A DNA stretch of 63,840 nt from Xenorhabdus ishibashii. Lineage in GTDB: Bacteria > Pseudomonadota > Gammaproteobacteria > Enterobacterales > Enterobacteriaceae. The notes below the pieces were generated by a model. It ran no database searches. It was not told the origin of the DNA and was given only the letters and a program-made list of their open reading frames with translations. Made by a program: the position numbers and the translations under genes. This document shows, piece by piece, positions 26,942-35,145 of this stretch (positions are counted from its first letter, which is position 1; each line of letters starts with the position of its first letter). The stretch lies in the NCBI RefSeq assembly GCF_002632755.1, contig NZ_NJAK01000003.1, positions 1 to 63,840 on the forward strand, read 5' to 3'.

Positions 26942-26971
26942 CTAAATACTTCTTTGATGATTAATCCGAAT

Positions 26972-26994
26972 AACCGTGCCTAGCGCGGTTTTGG
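26972..26994 (+). terminator. Hairpin behind repA
   Basis: AACCGTGC-CTA-GCGCGGTT (one T-G pair) followed by TTGG and T-rich sequence, 30 bases past the repA stop. In FII-like replicons a terminator in this place (CIS element) directs RepA to the origin. Confidence 0.55.
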
Positions 26995-27439
26995 TGTTTC
27001 ACTCGATGATAAATCTCGATTGCTTCTTACTCGTTTCACCCATCTATTTCTATCTCTTTTTCGAACTTGTGCATCTGAAATCGATTCTCTACTTAAAATT
27101 TGCCAAGAGGTATAAAAATAAAGCCATTAACTTCGAATCAGTGGTTTTAAATTTTATTAATTTCGAAGCTTATTTCTGAACAAAAAAGCCCTTTAAAAAG
27201 GGAATGGCATGGAGTTGGCCTAAAGGCAACAACTCCGAATGTTAGCACTCTTCACTCTGTTCAGAGCTAAACAAAAATACTACATTTATATCAATGAAAA
27301 TTTAATCTTCTTTACCTGTAGCTATAGCACTAGCCGTCTCAGTAAGTCGCCCGCTATCCGCGTCCGACTAACTCGCAGATACATTCCGCTTAACAGCGGA
27401 ATCACTGCGTAAGAGACTCACGAGACTTCATCATTAACT
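26995..27439. other. Probable oriR region of the RepA replicon, noncoding
   Basis: No gene seen. Hairpins GGAGTTG...CAACTCC with inner GCC/GGC (27211-27236) and ATTCCGCT-TAAC-AGCGGAAT (27383-27402) are present. In FII-like plasmids the origin lies within a few hundred bases downstream of repA. No perfect DnaA box was found here. Confidence 0.4.
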
Positions 27440-27610
27440 TGAGTAAATATGGCTTTGCAGGGAAGAGGGGGGTTGTGCTTTATGTAAGGCTCTCAGTCGC
27501 ATTTTCAGATATGCCTTACGTCATACCTTCAAATGCTCTGTTTCGGGGCGTATCGGCTATTGTAGTTTTTTTTAGCTATATTTCGCCCCTTATATTTGCT
27601 ACGCAAATAA
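27440..27610. repeat. Repeat A, copy 2
   Basis: Shares GGCTTTGCAGGGA, GTGCTTTATGTAAGGC, TTCGGGGCGTATCGGC and ATATTTCGCCCCTTAT with copy 3 at 45428-45590, and the second half with copy 1. GGGGCG/CGCCCC pair across an AT-rich loop. Noncoding. Confidence 0.65.
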
Positions 27611-27809
27611 AACAACATTTTTTATTAACATTCAGTTATAATATTTTACGGATTTTAGTACCATAATTTAAAACCATTGATACCTTATTCCACGATTCAA
27701 AAATCCGATTGTTTTAAATATTAAGATTAAATAGTCCCAATTTCGATTTTTGATAATTTATTAGTTTGGTATCCTTGTAAACAAGGGATATTTTTATCCT
27801 AAAACGGTA

Positions 27810-28015
27810 TTAATCGCTCCAAATACGTTTATCTGAGAATCCTGCTTGAGATACATTAATTTTTCTTTTCCGCCATAACATCATTTGGTTTGCAGCCTGC
27901 TGTGCTTCTTCAAAAGAAGACTAATACAAGAGCCTGTTATCACGTTTTGGGGGGAAACTAGACCAGCGTCCGTTAGTATTTAAGTAGCGTTCTGTCTCTC
28001 TGCCTAATGTTTATC
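27810..28015 (-). pseudogene. Decayed gene fragment, unknown
   Basis: The minus-strand frame LGRETERYLNTNGRWSSFPP continues to a TAG and on in frame as SSFEEAQQAANQMMLWRKRK, ending FSDKRIWSD at 27810. The internal stop and lack of a start mark it as a remnant. No family was recognised. Confidence 0.4.
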
Positions 28016-28190
28016 TTTCTAGCTCCATGCTCTTATGAGCAGAAGGGGATAACATATAAATTTGATACATAAAACAATTTCCTTGTTATAAATTTCGAAT
28101 GAATTTATCGAGGGAATGGGTAACCCCCCAATATGGAGTAAAATTAGAATATCATTTCATGGTATAGCAGAATCATCATAATATGACATA

Positions 28191-28366
28191 TTAAATATGC
28201 TCCGTAAATAACTCATCAACTGAACATCTTTTTTGCCTCCTGATCGCTTTTGCTCCTCCCCATTTGTGTTCTATTGGGTTCAAATCCGGACTATAAGCGG
28301 GAAGCCATTCCAGTTGACATCTGCTGTCTGCTATCGCTTGTGTCGTATCATTCCATTTATCTATAA
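28191..28366 (-). mobile_element. IS630-family transposase remnant (C-terminus)
   Basis: The minus-strand frame reads IADSRCQLEWLPAYSPDLNP then IEHKWGGAKAIRRQKRCSVD and ELFTEH before a TAA at 28191. LPAYSPDLNPIEHKW, with its final catalytic Glu, is the hallmark of IS630 transposases. Only about 58 residues remain. Its left boundary truncates the gene at 28361-28702. Confidence 0.8.
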
Positions 28367-28702
28367 TCTTGGAAGTTCGAAAAATTCATTGATGGACAGC
28401 TTCTTGTCAAGTCGTGGTTGACGCCATTCCTTAAAGGCTTTTTTGCGTTCGGCAACCTTCACATCTTCTACCGAAAACACGTTATATTTACCTTGCTTTT
28501 TAGGTTTTCCCAGCCATTGCCTGATTGCCCAATCAGTCCAGAGTCGATCCGTTTTCAGGCGGGTTACAGTGATCCACTTTTTAGACCACTGTTCAAACTG
28601 GCGGAGGCGTTTCTGATAACGCAATTCCTTCTGATCCCTGAGCCAGTCACTATCCACGACAAACTTACTGTAACCTATGAAATCACCAGGTACTTTACTC
28701 AT
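28361..28702 (-). CDS. Unknown basic protein, 3' end cut by IS630 remnant
   Basis: 113 residues, Trp- and Lys-rich, beginning MSKVPGDFIGYSKFVVDSDW, with no membrane segment. AAAGGT precedes the ATG. The last residues (ELPRL) come from the IS630 junction, so the native C-terminus is lost. It has the look of a phage gene but no family could be named. Confidence 0.5.
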   Translation of the reverse strand: MSKVPGDFIGYSKFVVDSDWLRDQKELRYQKRLRQFEQWSKKWITVTRLKTDRLWTDWAIRQWLGKPKKQGKYNVFSVEDVKVAERKKAFKEWRQPRLDKKLSINEFFELPRL

Positions 28703-28845
28703 GATTGCTTACCTTTCATCTTCATTCAAGTCTCTGTTCAACCCCGTCTCCAGCGCTTCAATACTCGGTAGTGTATTTTTAATTGTTGTTCTAGTCGAAA
28801 AAATAAATCATATCAATTGTTTGATTTATGCACCAGTAGTTACAA

Positions 28846-29751
28846 TTATTCTGAGGGAAATTCTTCATCAAACATCTTAATAAATCCAGCCTCCTCTTTA
28901 CTTAAAGAATCAATGTCAATATTATTTTCAATTCCTTTGCCAGAGAAAACATCTTCATTTATAAGGAATTCAAAAACAATATTACTTACTTTTCTTCCAC
29001 TTCTTGTTTCTGTGAATTCTAAAAAAGAAATTTCTGTTTTCTTCTTTATTTCAGCAACGGATTTTTTTAAAATATCTCTTTTAAAAATCGGAAAATCTGG
29101 ATATTTATATTCAATATCACCATTAGGAAGAATTTTATAAACAGCAAGCTCATCTTTAAGATTTATCAATGATATTGAAAATTTATTTTTCCTTTTAAAA
29201 CTAGAATAGTTTTTCCTCACTAATTGATATAAAGCAGATGAATATTGATTACTAAGTCTCATACTAGACATTAGTAATTGTGTTGTGAATTTATACTTTT
29301 CTCCTAATAAACTAGAGATGTATGGTTCAATGGTTCTTGAAAAACGTAATTCTAAATATCCCTCATTATTGAAATAGGCACAATAATCAGTTATCGATAA
29401 ATCAATTTGGGATGGTTTATTTTTGGCAGAATATGGAAGCCCAAGATCTTCTGCTAAGGAAACAATATCATTTCCATTAAGTGATAAACTACTAGCACTC
29501 AATAATTTAGCACCTTCTTTTAGTTGTCGGTAAGCAAGTGTTACTGATATATCAGCAATAGCCGCAAAATCATCTGCTCTGATTTTAAATATTCGTCCAT
29601 TTTCTATCGGGTTTCTACTATCAATGGGCGCTAATGCCATGTATACGACTCTTTTAGCGGGCAAAGGCAATTGAGCCAAAGTTTGATTTAGCTCGTTACG
29701 ATGCCTAATCTTTGTTTTTTGAGTAATATTCATAGCACTTTTAAGTTTCAT
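28846..29751 (-). CDS. Rep_3-family (RepB/RepE-like) initiator
   Basis: 301 residues. It contains LNQTLAQLPLPAKRVVYMAL, LAYRQLKEGAKLL and RFSRTIEPYISSLLGEKYKF, then SNQYSSALYQLVRKN, the twin winged-helix pattern of Rep_3 initiators (RepE of F, pi of R6K). It binds iterons and regulates itself. AAGG lies six bases upstream of the ATG. Seven iterons and a DnaA box lie behind its promoter. This is a second complete-looking replicon. Confidence 0.92.
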   Translation of the reverse strand: MKLKSAMNITQKTKIRHRNELNQTLAQLPLPAKRVVYMALAPIDSRNPIENGRIFKIRADDFAAIADISVTLAYRQLKEGAKLLSASSLSLNGNDIVSLAEDLGLPYSAKNKPSQIDLSITDYCAYFNNEGYLELRFSRTIEPYISSLLGEKYKFTTQLLMSSMRLSNQYSSALYQLVRKNYSSFKRKNKFSISLINLKDELAVYKILPNGDIEYKYPDFPIFKRDILKKSVAEIKKKTEISFLEFTETRSGRKVSNIVFEFLINEDVFSGKGIENNIDIDSLSKEEAGFIKMFDEEFPSE

Positions 29752-29820
29752 ATTTGACCTTTTATAACGATAAGCTTAGCAGTAAAAACATGAGTGTAAA
29801 ATTTAATTTATCATGTTTTA

Positions 29821-30069
29821 CGAACCAAGCACTCATGTTTAGAGCTAGATCACATTCACATCTAAGTTTAATTGTTTCATACCTCATTGAGTTAATCAGT
29901 ACATTATCTACAAACAACAAAAAGTCTGTTAATAAGCCGAACTAAGTACTCATGTTTAGTGAACCAAGCACTCATATTTAACGAACTAAGTACTCATGTT
30001 TAGTGAACCAAGCACTCATATTTAACGAACTAAGTACTCATGTTTGACGAACTAAACACTCATGTTTGT
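29821..30069. repeat. Origin iterons of the Rep_3 replicon
   Basis: Six contiguous 22-bp units (29938-30069), each with CGAACTAAGTACTCATGTTTAG or TGAACCAAGCACTCATATTTAA variants alternating, plus one separate unit at 29821-29842. A reversed partial copy (AAACATGAGTGT, about 29787) sits near the rep start and probably is its operator. Confidence 0.85.
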
Positions 30070-30164
30070 CTTAAAAAAGACATATATATTAATGCATTGA
30101 ATGTAGTTCAAGCTTTCAAGTTTCTAATAAAAAAAAGCTTTATAAGTATCTAATCACATATCAC

Positions 30165-30173
30165 TGTGGATAA
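30165..30173. promoter_or_regulatory. DnaA box in the Rep_3 origin
   Basis: TGTGGATAA, the exact complement of the consensus TTATCCACA, about 95 bases beyond the last iteron. Together with the AT-rich stretch before it this marks an iteron-type origin. Confidence 0.75.
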
Positions 30174-30284
30174 ATGTCGCCAGTCTGATAAAAAAGCCGG
30201 TTTTAACGGTCATTTCTTAAACTTATTTCAAACTGATCGAATTTAAACCAAAGTGTGACCGTGCTAAATGCGACTTCTGATGCT

Positions 30285-30370
30285 ATTACGCTTCCTCGCT
30301 TTCTCTGTTCGTTCCTCGTCGCTTTGCTCCTACGGTACGCCTCAGAAAAAGACTGCGGCGAGCGTTGCGG
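30285..30370. repeat. ColE1-like inverted element, copy 1
   Basis: TTACGCTTCCTCGCT at the left and GACTGCGGCGAGCGTT at the right pair through CGCTTCCTCGC/GCGGCGAGCG. From memory, ColE1/pUC plasmids have CGCTTCCTCGCTCACTGAC and GGCTGCGGCGAGCGGTATC near the origin. A second copy lies at 40545-40605. Confidence 0.6.
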
Positions 30371-30567
30371 ATTACTGCAAAACCATTTTTATTTTTTTAA
30401 GCTCACAAATCGCATTGTAAGGAATATTTATGTTTTCACTGGGATTTCATTCAATACACTGATAAAACCGCTTAGAAGTCGTTTCACTTCGTTTTATGCC
30501 ATTTCCCATTAGCATCATTGTCTCCTCTCAATAACTCTCAAAAATAAGGCTTATTCAGAAATAACGC

Positions 30568-30596
30568 TTGATTACTCCTTAAATAAGGAGTATATT
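30568..30596 (+). promoter_or_regulatory. Promoter with palindromic spacer, upstream of J-domain gene
   Basis: -35 TTGATT, then a 17-base spacer ACTCCTTAAATAAGGAG, then -10 TATATT. The palindrome ACTCCTTA-AA-TAAGGAGT fills the spacer. The same unit stands at 37890 and 45635. Confidence 0.75.
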
Positions 30597-30634
30597 ATCT
30601 GTATCCTAACAAGGGAAAACATAAAAAAATCATA

Positions 30635-30652
30635 ACAGCCGAACGGCGAGGA
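30635..30652 (+). promoter_or_regulatory. Leader hairpin at the ribosome site, class L
   Basis: ACAGCCGAACGGCGAGGA: AGCC/GGC(T) stem with GAAC loop directly before the AGGA Shine-Dalgarno of the gene at 30661. Four further copies stand before 31275, 37984, 45727 and 46261. Confidence 0.65.
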
Positions 30653-30660
30653 ATTACAAA

Positions 30661-31176
30661 ATGAACTTTCAAGAAGCATTAAACGTTTTTGGTTTATCTG
30701 GTGAATTAACTGAAATAGACGTTAAACAAGCCTACAAAAAATCGGCGTTAAAATATCATCCTGACCGCAATTCCATTGGTGCAGAAATGATGAAAGCCGT
30801 TAATCACGCTTATAATTTTCTGATGAAAAACATTGATAGAATCAATGAATGGCAAAGTACTGATCCAAGCTCACAATACAATTATGGTGAGAAACTGGAA
30901 AGCGTATTAACTGCATTAATCACGATGGAGGGAGTGTTTTTTGAGGTTACAGGTAATTGGATTTGGATCAGTGGCAACACTAAACCCCATAAGGAAGAAC
31001 TTAAGAATATAGGTTGTAAATGGGCGCGTAAAAAGAAATTGTGGAATTACCATCCTGAAGAGCATAAATGTCTTGGAAATCGCAGAGAGCACAGCATGGA
31101 TGAAATCCGTGAAAAGTACGGTACATCAGGGTTACAGAAGTCAAAAGGAAGACTACAAGTTGAAAATAGGGCTTAA
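30661..31176 (+). CDS. J-domain protein
   Basis: 171 residues. The N-terminal J domain (about 1-65) has KQAYKKSALKYHPDRN with the HPD triad that activates DnaK ATPase, then INHAYNFLM-like helix IV. The C-terminal half has GNWIWISGNTKPHKEELK and CKWARKKKLWNYHP, a module seen in plasmid J proteins of unknown partner. It is the first leading-region gene of the palindrome-promoter group. It may recruit DnaK to a plasmid process such as replication. Confidence 0.85.
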   Translation: MNFQEALNVFGLSGELTEIDVKQAYKKSALKYHPDRNSIGAEMMKAVNHAYNFLMKNIDRINEWQSTDPSSQYNYGEKLESVLTALITMEGVFFEVTGNWIWISGNTKPHKEELKNIGCKWARKKKLWNYHPEEHKCLGNRREHSMDEIREKYGTSGLQKSKGRLQVENRA

Positions 31177-31250
31177 TAAAAGGGGCAATAGCCCCTTATA
31201 CATTGACATTATGTCATGAGGGCAATAGGTATATCCTATAATCATGAATA

Positions 31251-31269
31251 ACAGCCGAGCGGCTAGAGG
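31251..31269 (+). promoter_or_regulatory. Leader hairpin class L before 31275 gene
   Basis: ACAGCCGAGCGGCTAGAGG, stem AGCCG/CGGCT, ahead of AGAGG. A TATAAT-like -10 (CCTATAAT, about 31235) and an AGG-TATAT-CCT palindrome lie just upstream. Confidence 0.6.
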
Positions 31270-31274
31270 ATAAA

Positions 31275-31835
31275 ATGAGTAAAATAAAAACATTCTTTGA
31301 GCAGTATGAGCCTACTTGTGAAAGTATTTGTAGAATATTAGGTAATGATTGGCGAGTGAACAAAATTAAATCATGGTATCACTGCATTTATTTAACTTCA
31401 CCAAAGTATAAAGATTATTCAGTTTGTGTCAGGAAAGAAAAAGATCGTTTAATCATTCACGGTTCAATTGATACCAGTTTGTTTAGTACTGCTGATCATC
31501 AATGCACAGTTTCAGATAAACGAAAACCCGAACAGATAGCAAGAGATATCACCCGAAAAATTTTAAATCATCTTGATGAAGAAATTCAAGAATACAAAAA
31601 AAATATTGAAGAGTATGAGATCGAAAAAGAGAAGGAGCGGATTCTAAAAGGGATGATTTCAAGGTTTGGTTCGTTGACACCACATTATAACGCTTTTACA
31701 GGTTTTAATACGGTGAATAAAATTTATGGTTTTGTTGAAAAATACTCACGTAGGCGTGATGATTATAATCTAAAAATTAAAAATCTAACAACTGACCAAC
31801 TGATAAAAATCATTGGATTTATAACAACACTTTGA
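31275..31835 (+). CDS. Unknown protein with coiled coil, full copy
   Basis: 186 residues. It contains ICRILGNDWRVNKIKSWYHC, VCVRKEKDRLIIHGSID and a Glu/Lys-rich coiled coil (about 105-130), ending IKIIGFITTL. Soluble; no family was recognised. Bases from 31357 on are repeated at 44277, where a 5'-truncated copy lies. Confidence 0.6.
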   Translation: MSKIKTFFEQYEPTCESICRILGNDWRVNKIKSWYHCIYLTSPKYKDYSVCVRKEKDRLIIHGSIDTSLFSTADHQCTVSDKRKPEQIARDITRKILNHLDEEIQEYKKNIEEYEIEKEKERILKGMISRFGSLTPHYNAFTGFNTVNKIYGFVEKYSRRRDDYNLKIKNLTTDQLIKIIGFITTL

Positions 31836-32190
31836 TTATAAAGCCTTTAACATTCGTTAAAGGCTTAAAGAGGTTATATGAAGCAAATATACATGACGAG
31901 ATCAGGAGGGAGCGTTAGAAGTATACTTACGGTATACAGCGATGGAACAAAATTTAAGTTGCATTATCTTATTCTAGGCCGAACTAATCCAACAAAAGCA
32001 GAGAAAGCAAAAGGCGTAAAAAGTCAGCGATTCGAAATATTAAATAATGAGTTTTTATTTGATAGTGTAAATGATATCAATTTCATTATGTTACCCGTTC
32101 AGAAACTCACTAACCGATTTAAAAATGAATATCTATACAGGAATAAAAAAGATGAAATTTGATAAAAGTATCCTTACCCCAAAAAAATTA
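31357..32190 (+). repeat. 834-bp direct repeat, left copy
   Basis: Identical to 44277-45110 at a constant offset of 12,920 bases, apart from one difference that I saw (T to C in ATTTATTT/ATTCATTT). It covers most of the 31275 gene, the whole 31878 gene and the first codons of the 32152 gene. Confidence 0.95.
31878..32162 (+). CDS. Unknown 94-residue protein, copy 1
   Basis: 94 residues. It contains LTVYSDGTKFKLHYLILGRT, KAEKAKGVKSQRFEIL and MLPVQKLTNRFKNEY. The protein at 35146, also 94 residues, shares the same plan (YNGEKYKLVF, KKKGIKPKRKLLM, QLPCKTLSKEFCEKF), so this is a small family. An identical copy is at 44798. AGAGG precedes the ATG. It overlaps the next gene by 11 bases. Confidence 0.65.
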   Translation: MKQIYMTRSGGSVRSILTVYSDGTKFKLHYLILGRTNPTKAEKAKGVKSQRFEILNNEFLFDSVNDINFIMLPVQKLTNRFKNEYLYRNKKDEI

Positions 32191-32406
32191 ATTGAATTAC
32201 GAGATGCCACTAATCTGACAGGTCAAGAAATAGCCGATGCCCTCGGTATATCTTTAAAATCTTGGCAAAACAAAATATCTGTCAATGATAACTCTAACAG
32301 TGGAAAATTGAAAAAATTGGAATACGAATTTCTCTTATTACTCTCCGATAAACATCCTGATTATGTTTTGGTTAAACGCGATAAAAAAAATGATTTTTAT
32401 CAATAA
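32152..32406 (+). CDS. Small HTH protein
   Basis: 84 residues from the ATG at 32152, overlapping the previous stop. The HTH segment is NLTGQEIADALGISLKSWQN, followed by EYEFLLLLSDKHPDYVL. The gene at 33997 has the same plan, so they are paralogues. It is a probable plasmid transcription regulator. The duplicated block at 44277-45110 keeps only its first 13 codons. Confidence 0.7.
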   Translation: MKFDKSILTPKKLIELRDATNLTGQEIADALGISLKSWQNKISVNDNSNSGKLKKLEYEFLLLLSDKHPDYVLVKRDKKNDFYQ

Positions 32407-32740
32407 TTTTTCTGATAATTAATTCTTATGTAATTGATTAAATCGTGCTTTCTTATCGTACAATATTTTTCGTTTCCCAAACCAATCTTGATGAAATGTT
32501 AATCACAATAACTGTGGATAACCTTGTGATCATGACAGAGAAAAACAGTGCTAATGGTTGTTTATTGAGTTAGTATTTAATTTGTATGATATTTGAACAA
32601 CGCATAACTATGTTAAATGTCATAATAATGGTTTAAAAGGTGTGTAAAAAACTTGCTCGTTAGCCCCTTTGGTGTTAATATTGTAGTCAATAAACAGGTA
32701 GCTGATAGTCAGCAGCCTATCAACCCCAAGAGGATGAAAA
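32407..32740. other. Intergenic with a DnaA box
   Basis: No gene seen. A perfect DnaA box TGTGGATAA lies at 32513-32521, overlapping AATCACAATAACTGTGGAT. A leftover origin or chance. The promoter for 32741 is probably near 32690. Confidence 0.4.
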
Positions 32741-33010
32741 ATGACAACCATCACTATGAATACACATAACGCGATTAAATCTCTGAAAGCATCTGGTATG
32801 GATGAGGCGCAAGCTGAGAAAATTGTAGAAATCATTGCAGATTTGCAGAATGTGAGCGCGGCGACAAAAGAGGATTTAAAGCAGACTGAAAATAATCTAA
32901 AAGCTGATCTGGTAGCCATTAAAAGCGATATGGATTGGCTGAAAAAATTGATCGTCACTGTTGGGATTGCGGTTGTCATTGCAGCCATTAAATATATTTT
33001 TATAGGTTGA
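32741..33010 (+). CDS. Coiled-coil membrane-anchored protein (DUF1640-like)
   Basis: 89 residues. A helical N-terminus (AIKSLKASGMDEAQAEKIVE), a coiled coil (about 40-65) and one C-terminal transmembrane segment (about 70-87). This layout resembles small DUF1640/CCDC90-like proteins. AAGAGG precedes the ATG. Function unknown. Confidence 0.65.
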   Translation: MTTITMNTHNAIKSLKASGMDEAQAEKIVEIIADLQNVSAATKEDLKQTENNLKADLVAIKSDMDWLKKLIVTVGIAVVIAAIKYIFIG

Positions 33011-33053
33011 TTCATGTATGGGGCATATTGCCCCACATTTAAACGGAAGATAT

Positions 33054-33341
33054 ATGCGTCTAATTAAAAATTACATACCGCCTTCAACAAATGATTTAGC
33101 TGATCTGAAATTTAGATTGCAGTTTACAGGGCAGAAAATGGCTGAATTAGCGGGAGTATCTAATAGTAACCAATGGCGAAAATATACAGGCGGTGAAAAA
33201 CCGAGAGAGCTTAATTTGCACATTTTATTTTTTATTGCGGCGCAATTGGTACTGGATGATGAAAATTTATCCCGTATTTTAAATGAAATGAACAGGCTAG
33301 GCGCAGAGTTTGATAGATTGAGCATTGAAGATAAATTATGA
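33054..33341 (+). CDS. XRE-like small DNA-binding protein
   Basis: About 95 residues from the ATG at 33054, with GGAAG upstream; an earlier in-frame ATG at 33018 is possible. It contains LQFTGQKMAELAGVSNSNQWRK, an HTH pattern, then LHILFFIAAQLVLDDE. A probable regulator. Confidence 0.6.
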   Translation: MRLIKNYIPPSTNDLADLKFRLQFTGQKMAELAGVSNSNQWRKYTGGEKPRELNLHILFFIAAQLVLDDENLSRILNEMNRLGAEFDRLSIEDKL

Positions 33342-33595
33342 TTGCGAAGTAATCAATGAAAAAATAAAATCCGAATTTAATTTTTCAGATTATCAAAAAG
33401 ATCGGATCTAGAAGTTTTATAATGTGTCTTCAAATGTTGAAGATGGTTTTTATAAAGAATCTGAACTAAAAAAACTAATAAAAAGTGATAGTATTTATAG
33501 TAATATAAAAAGTTAGGTAATAATATTGTGTTCTCGTCTCTGCACTGCATGACTAATCTAGTGGTAAAAAAGTGATAAAGAAATAGTAAAATACA
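33342..33595. other. Intergenic, left part of repeat C
   Basis: No intact gene. From about 33363 the sequence is matched at about 35757 with small differences; both hold short decayed frames (for example SDYQKDRI-like). It leads into the palindromic promoter at 33596. Confidence 0.45.
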
Positions 33596-33624
33596 TTGAT
33601 CTTATGCCCGATTTCGGGCATAAT
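33596..33624 (+). promoter_or_regulatory. Promoter with 22-bp palindrome in the spacer, copy 1
   Basis: -35 TTGATC, a 17-base spacer, then -10 CATAAT. TTATGCCCGA and its complement TCGGGCATAA surround a TT centre at 33602-33623. A copy stands at 35990. Confidence 0.75.
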
Positions 33625-33660
33625 GATTTTATCGAAATGGGGATAATTCCCTACCACTGG

Positions 33661-33677
33661 CGCCAATAGGCGGGAGA
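33661..33677 (+). promoter_or_regulatory. Leader hairpin class M before 33684 gene
   Basis: CGCC-AATA-GGCG directly joined to GGAG, the Shine-Dalgarno. Preceded by CTACCACTGG. Copies stand at 36055 and, with AATT loop, at 34284. Confidence 0.65.
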
Positions 33678-33683
33678 GTTAAA

Positions 33684-33938
33684 ATGTCAGTATTGAAAAA
33701 TAAATCAATTGATATTCCTGTAAGTCTAATTGATACATTATTTGTGAATTTTAAGAATATTGAATTTACTTTTTTTTCGATTTTGACCTTTGCAAAAAGT
33801 GATGAGATTGATGAATGGAAACAAGCATTAAATTCACTTTTGAATGATAATGCGTTTATTTTAGTACGTGAAGGAACTCTGTCAGACATATATAGACTTA
33901 ACGATTCACATTCTGCAATTAAACGACTTATTATATAA
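33684..33938 (+). CDS. Unknown 84-residue protein, copy 1
   Basis: 84 residues: SVLKNKSIDIPVSLIDTLFV, then ALNSLLNDNAFILVREGTLS and ending AIKRLII. Soluble. It differs from the copy at 36078 at a few residues only. The decayed gene at 39022 has a comparable LVDSILSNKDLAICVRDEEY part. No family was recognised. Confidence 0.65.
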   Translation: MSVLKNKSIDIPVSLIDTLFVNFKNIEFTFFSILTFAKSDEIDEWKQALNSLLNDNAFILVREGTLSDIYRLNDSHSAIKRLII

Positions 33939-33996
33939 GTCTATTATTAGAATGGATAATCAGGCAGGGATACTGCCTGATATTAGGAGACAATAA

Positions 33997-34233
33997 GTGA
34001 TTAATCCAAAAGATGTACACCCAAAAGATCTAGTATTTTTTCAACGCTCTTTATCGCGTTCCGATCAGGATATGGCTGATATGTTGGGAATTAGTGCGAA
34101 AACGTGGATAAACAAACGTTCATCAACGTCTAGAGCAATAAGAAAGCAGTTGTTAAGCCCTGCCGAATGCGAGTATTTTATGCTATTAACAGGTAATCAT
34201 TCCCAATATTATTTAACTAAAAATAATAAATGA
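33997..34233 (+). CDS. Small HTH protein, GTG start
   Basis: 78 residues. The GTG is preceded by AGGAG and by a CAGGCAG/CTGCCTG hairpin (33961-33979). The HTH is RSDQDMADMLGISAKTWINK; the second half reads ECEYFMLLTGNHSQYYL. It is a paralogue of 32152. A truncated copy lies at 36390. Confidence 0.7.
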   Translation: MINPKDVHPKDLVFFQRSLSRSDQDMADMLGISAKTWINKRSSTSRAIRKQLLSPAECEYFMLLTGNHSQYYLTKNNK

Positions 34234-34283
34234 TCTAATTAAAATATTTTTAATTAAATTATTTTGGATTTTCTACCACTAAA

Positions 34284-34299
34284 CGCCAATTGGCGGGAG
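34284..34299 (+). promoter_or_regulatory. Leader hairpin class M before the ParB-like gene
   Basis: CGCC-AATT-GGCG followed by GGAG, preceded by CTACCACTAAA. The same arrangement as at 33661, so the ParB-like gene may share post-transcriptional control. Confidence 0.6.
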
Positions 34300-34306
34300 T
34301 TTAAAA

Positions 34307-35089
34307 ATGACAGACAAAAAAGCAACTTCATTAGATCAATTGTCACGCATTGATAAAGAAGCGGTAAGATCAAGAAAAACATTAATGCTTGATCTTAATT
34401 TACTTGAGTTACCAAAAAATCTAAATATTCGCTATGCAGGTCTTGGTTTTGATGAATACTGGGCGCAACCTCATGTAAAAGAATATGTATCAAAACTGGC
34501 TCGTGACTACGCAGAAGGTGATATTTTTCCGCCTATTGTTGTGAGTTTTAACCCTGAAACACAGAAAGCGATTATCATTGATGGTGCGCATCGATACTTA
34601 GCTATTAAAGAAGCCAATGAAAATTTAGGCGCTGAGATTGTTCGCCATGCGGTTACTGATTCGAAAGGCGATGAGGCCAAAAACATTTTATTGATGATAA
34701 ACACAGGCCAACGGCTAGATGTCAGCGCTGTTGAAATTGCTGAAGGTTTAGCACGATTAGATGTTTTCGGGTTTTCAGTAGAAGAAATTGCACAAAAAGT
34801 GGGTAAAACCGTTCAATATGTTTACTACATGAGAAGAGTGAACGGCTTGTCGCTTGAAACAAAAAAATTGATACGGCAAAAAAAACTAACTGTTGCTAAA
34901 GCCTTGCAAGGTGATACGCCTAAAAAGTATTCACCTCCGAGAAAGACGATTACAAAAATTCTTGATATTGTGGCAGAGGCACAACCTGAAATTGATGGTG
35001 ATTCGGTAAACGTATCTATTCCAATAGAGCTGTATAAACAGTTATTTGCACCTGAAATTGACTTGATAAATGACATTGTAAGTGACTGA
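34307..35089 (+). CDS. ParB/Spo0J-fold protein
   Basis: 260 residues. The N-terminal ParB fold shows FPPIVVSFNPETQKAIIIDG followed by AHRYLAIKEA, the nucleotide-binding region of ParB/sulfiredoxin folds. A central HTH (FSVEEIAQKVGKTVQYVYYM) and a C-terminal domain follow. No ParA is adjacent, so it is likely a KorB-like or orphan regulator rather than part of a third partition set. Confidence 0.82.
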   Translation: MTDKKATSLDQLSRIDKEAVRSRKTLMLDLNLLELPKNLNIRYAGLGFDEYWAQPHVKEYVSKLARDYAEGDIFPPIVVSFNPETQKAIIIDGAHRYLAIKEANENLGAEIVRHAVTDSKGDEAKNILLMINTGQRLDVSAVEIAEGLARLDVFGFSVEEIAQKVGKTVQYVYYMRRVNGLSLETKKLIRQKKLTVAKALQGDTPKKYSPPRKTITKILDIVAEAQPEIDGDSVNVSIPIELYKQLFAPEIDLINDIVSD

Positions 35090-35145
35090 TATAGCATATA
35101 AAAGAGTGACTTGTGTTCAGGTCGCTCTACTTAAAAGGTAAACCT

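Noticed and set aside
28233..28421. Plus-strand open frame over 28233-28421
   Set aside because: It is the reverse of an IS630 transposase remnant, which carries the recognisable SPDLNPIEHKW motif on the minus strand.
29938..30069. CRISPR-like repeats near the Rep gene
   Set aside because: The 22-bp units are contiguous and precede a Rep_3 gene with a DnaA box, so they are origin iterons.
30255..30512. Plus-strand 85-residue frame in the origin region
   Set aside because: It spans the ColE1-like element, lacks a ribosome site and has no protein-like composition.
34307..35089. Third partition system based on the ParB-like protein
   Set aside because: There is no neighbouring ParA and no clear parS. 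An orphan or KorB-like regulator is simpler.
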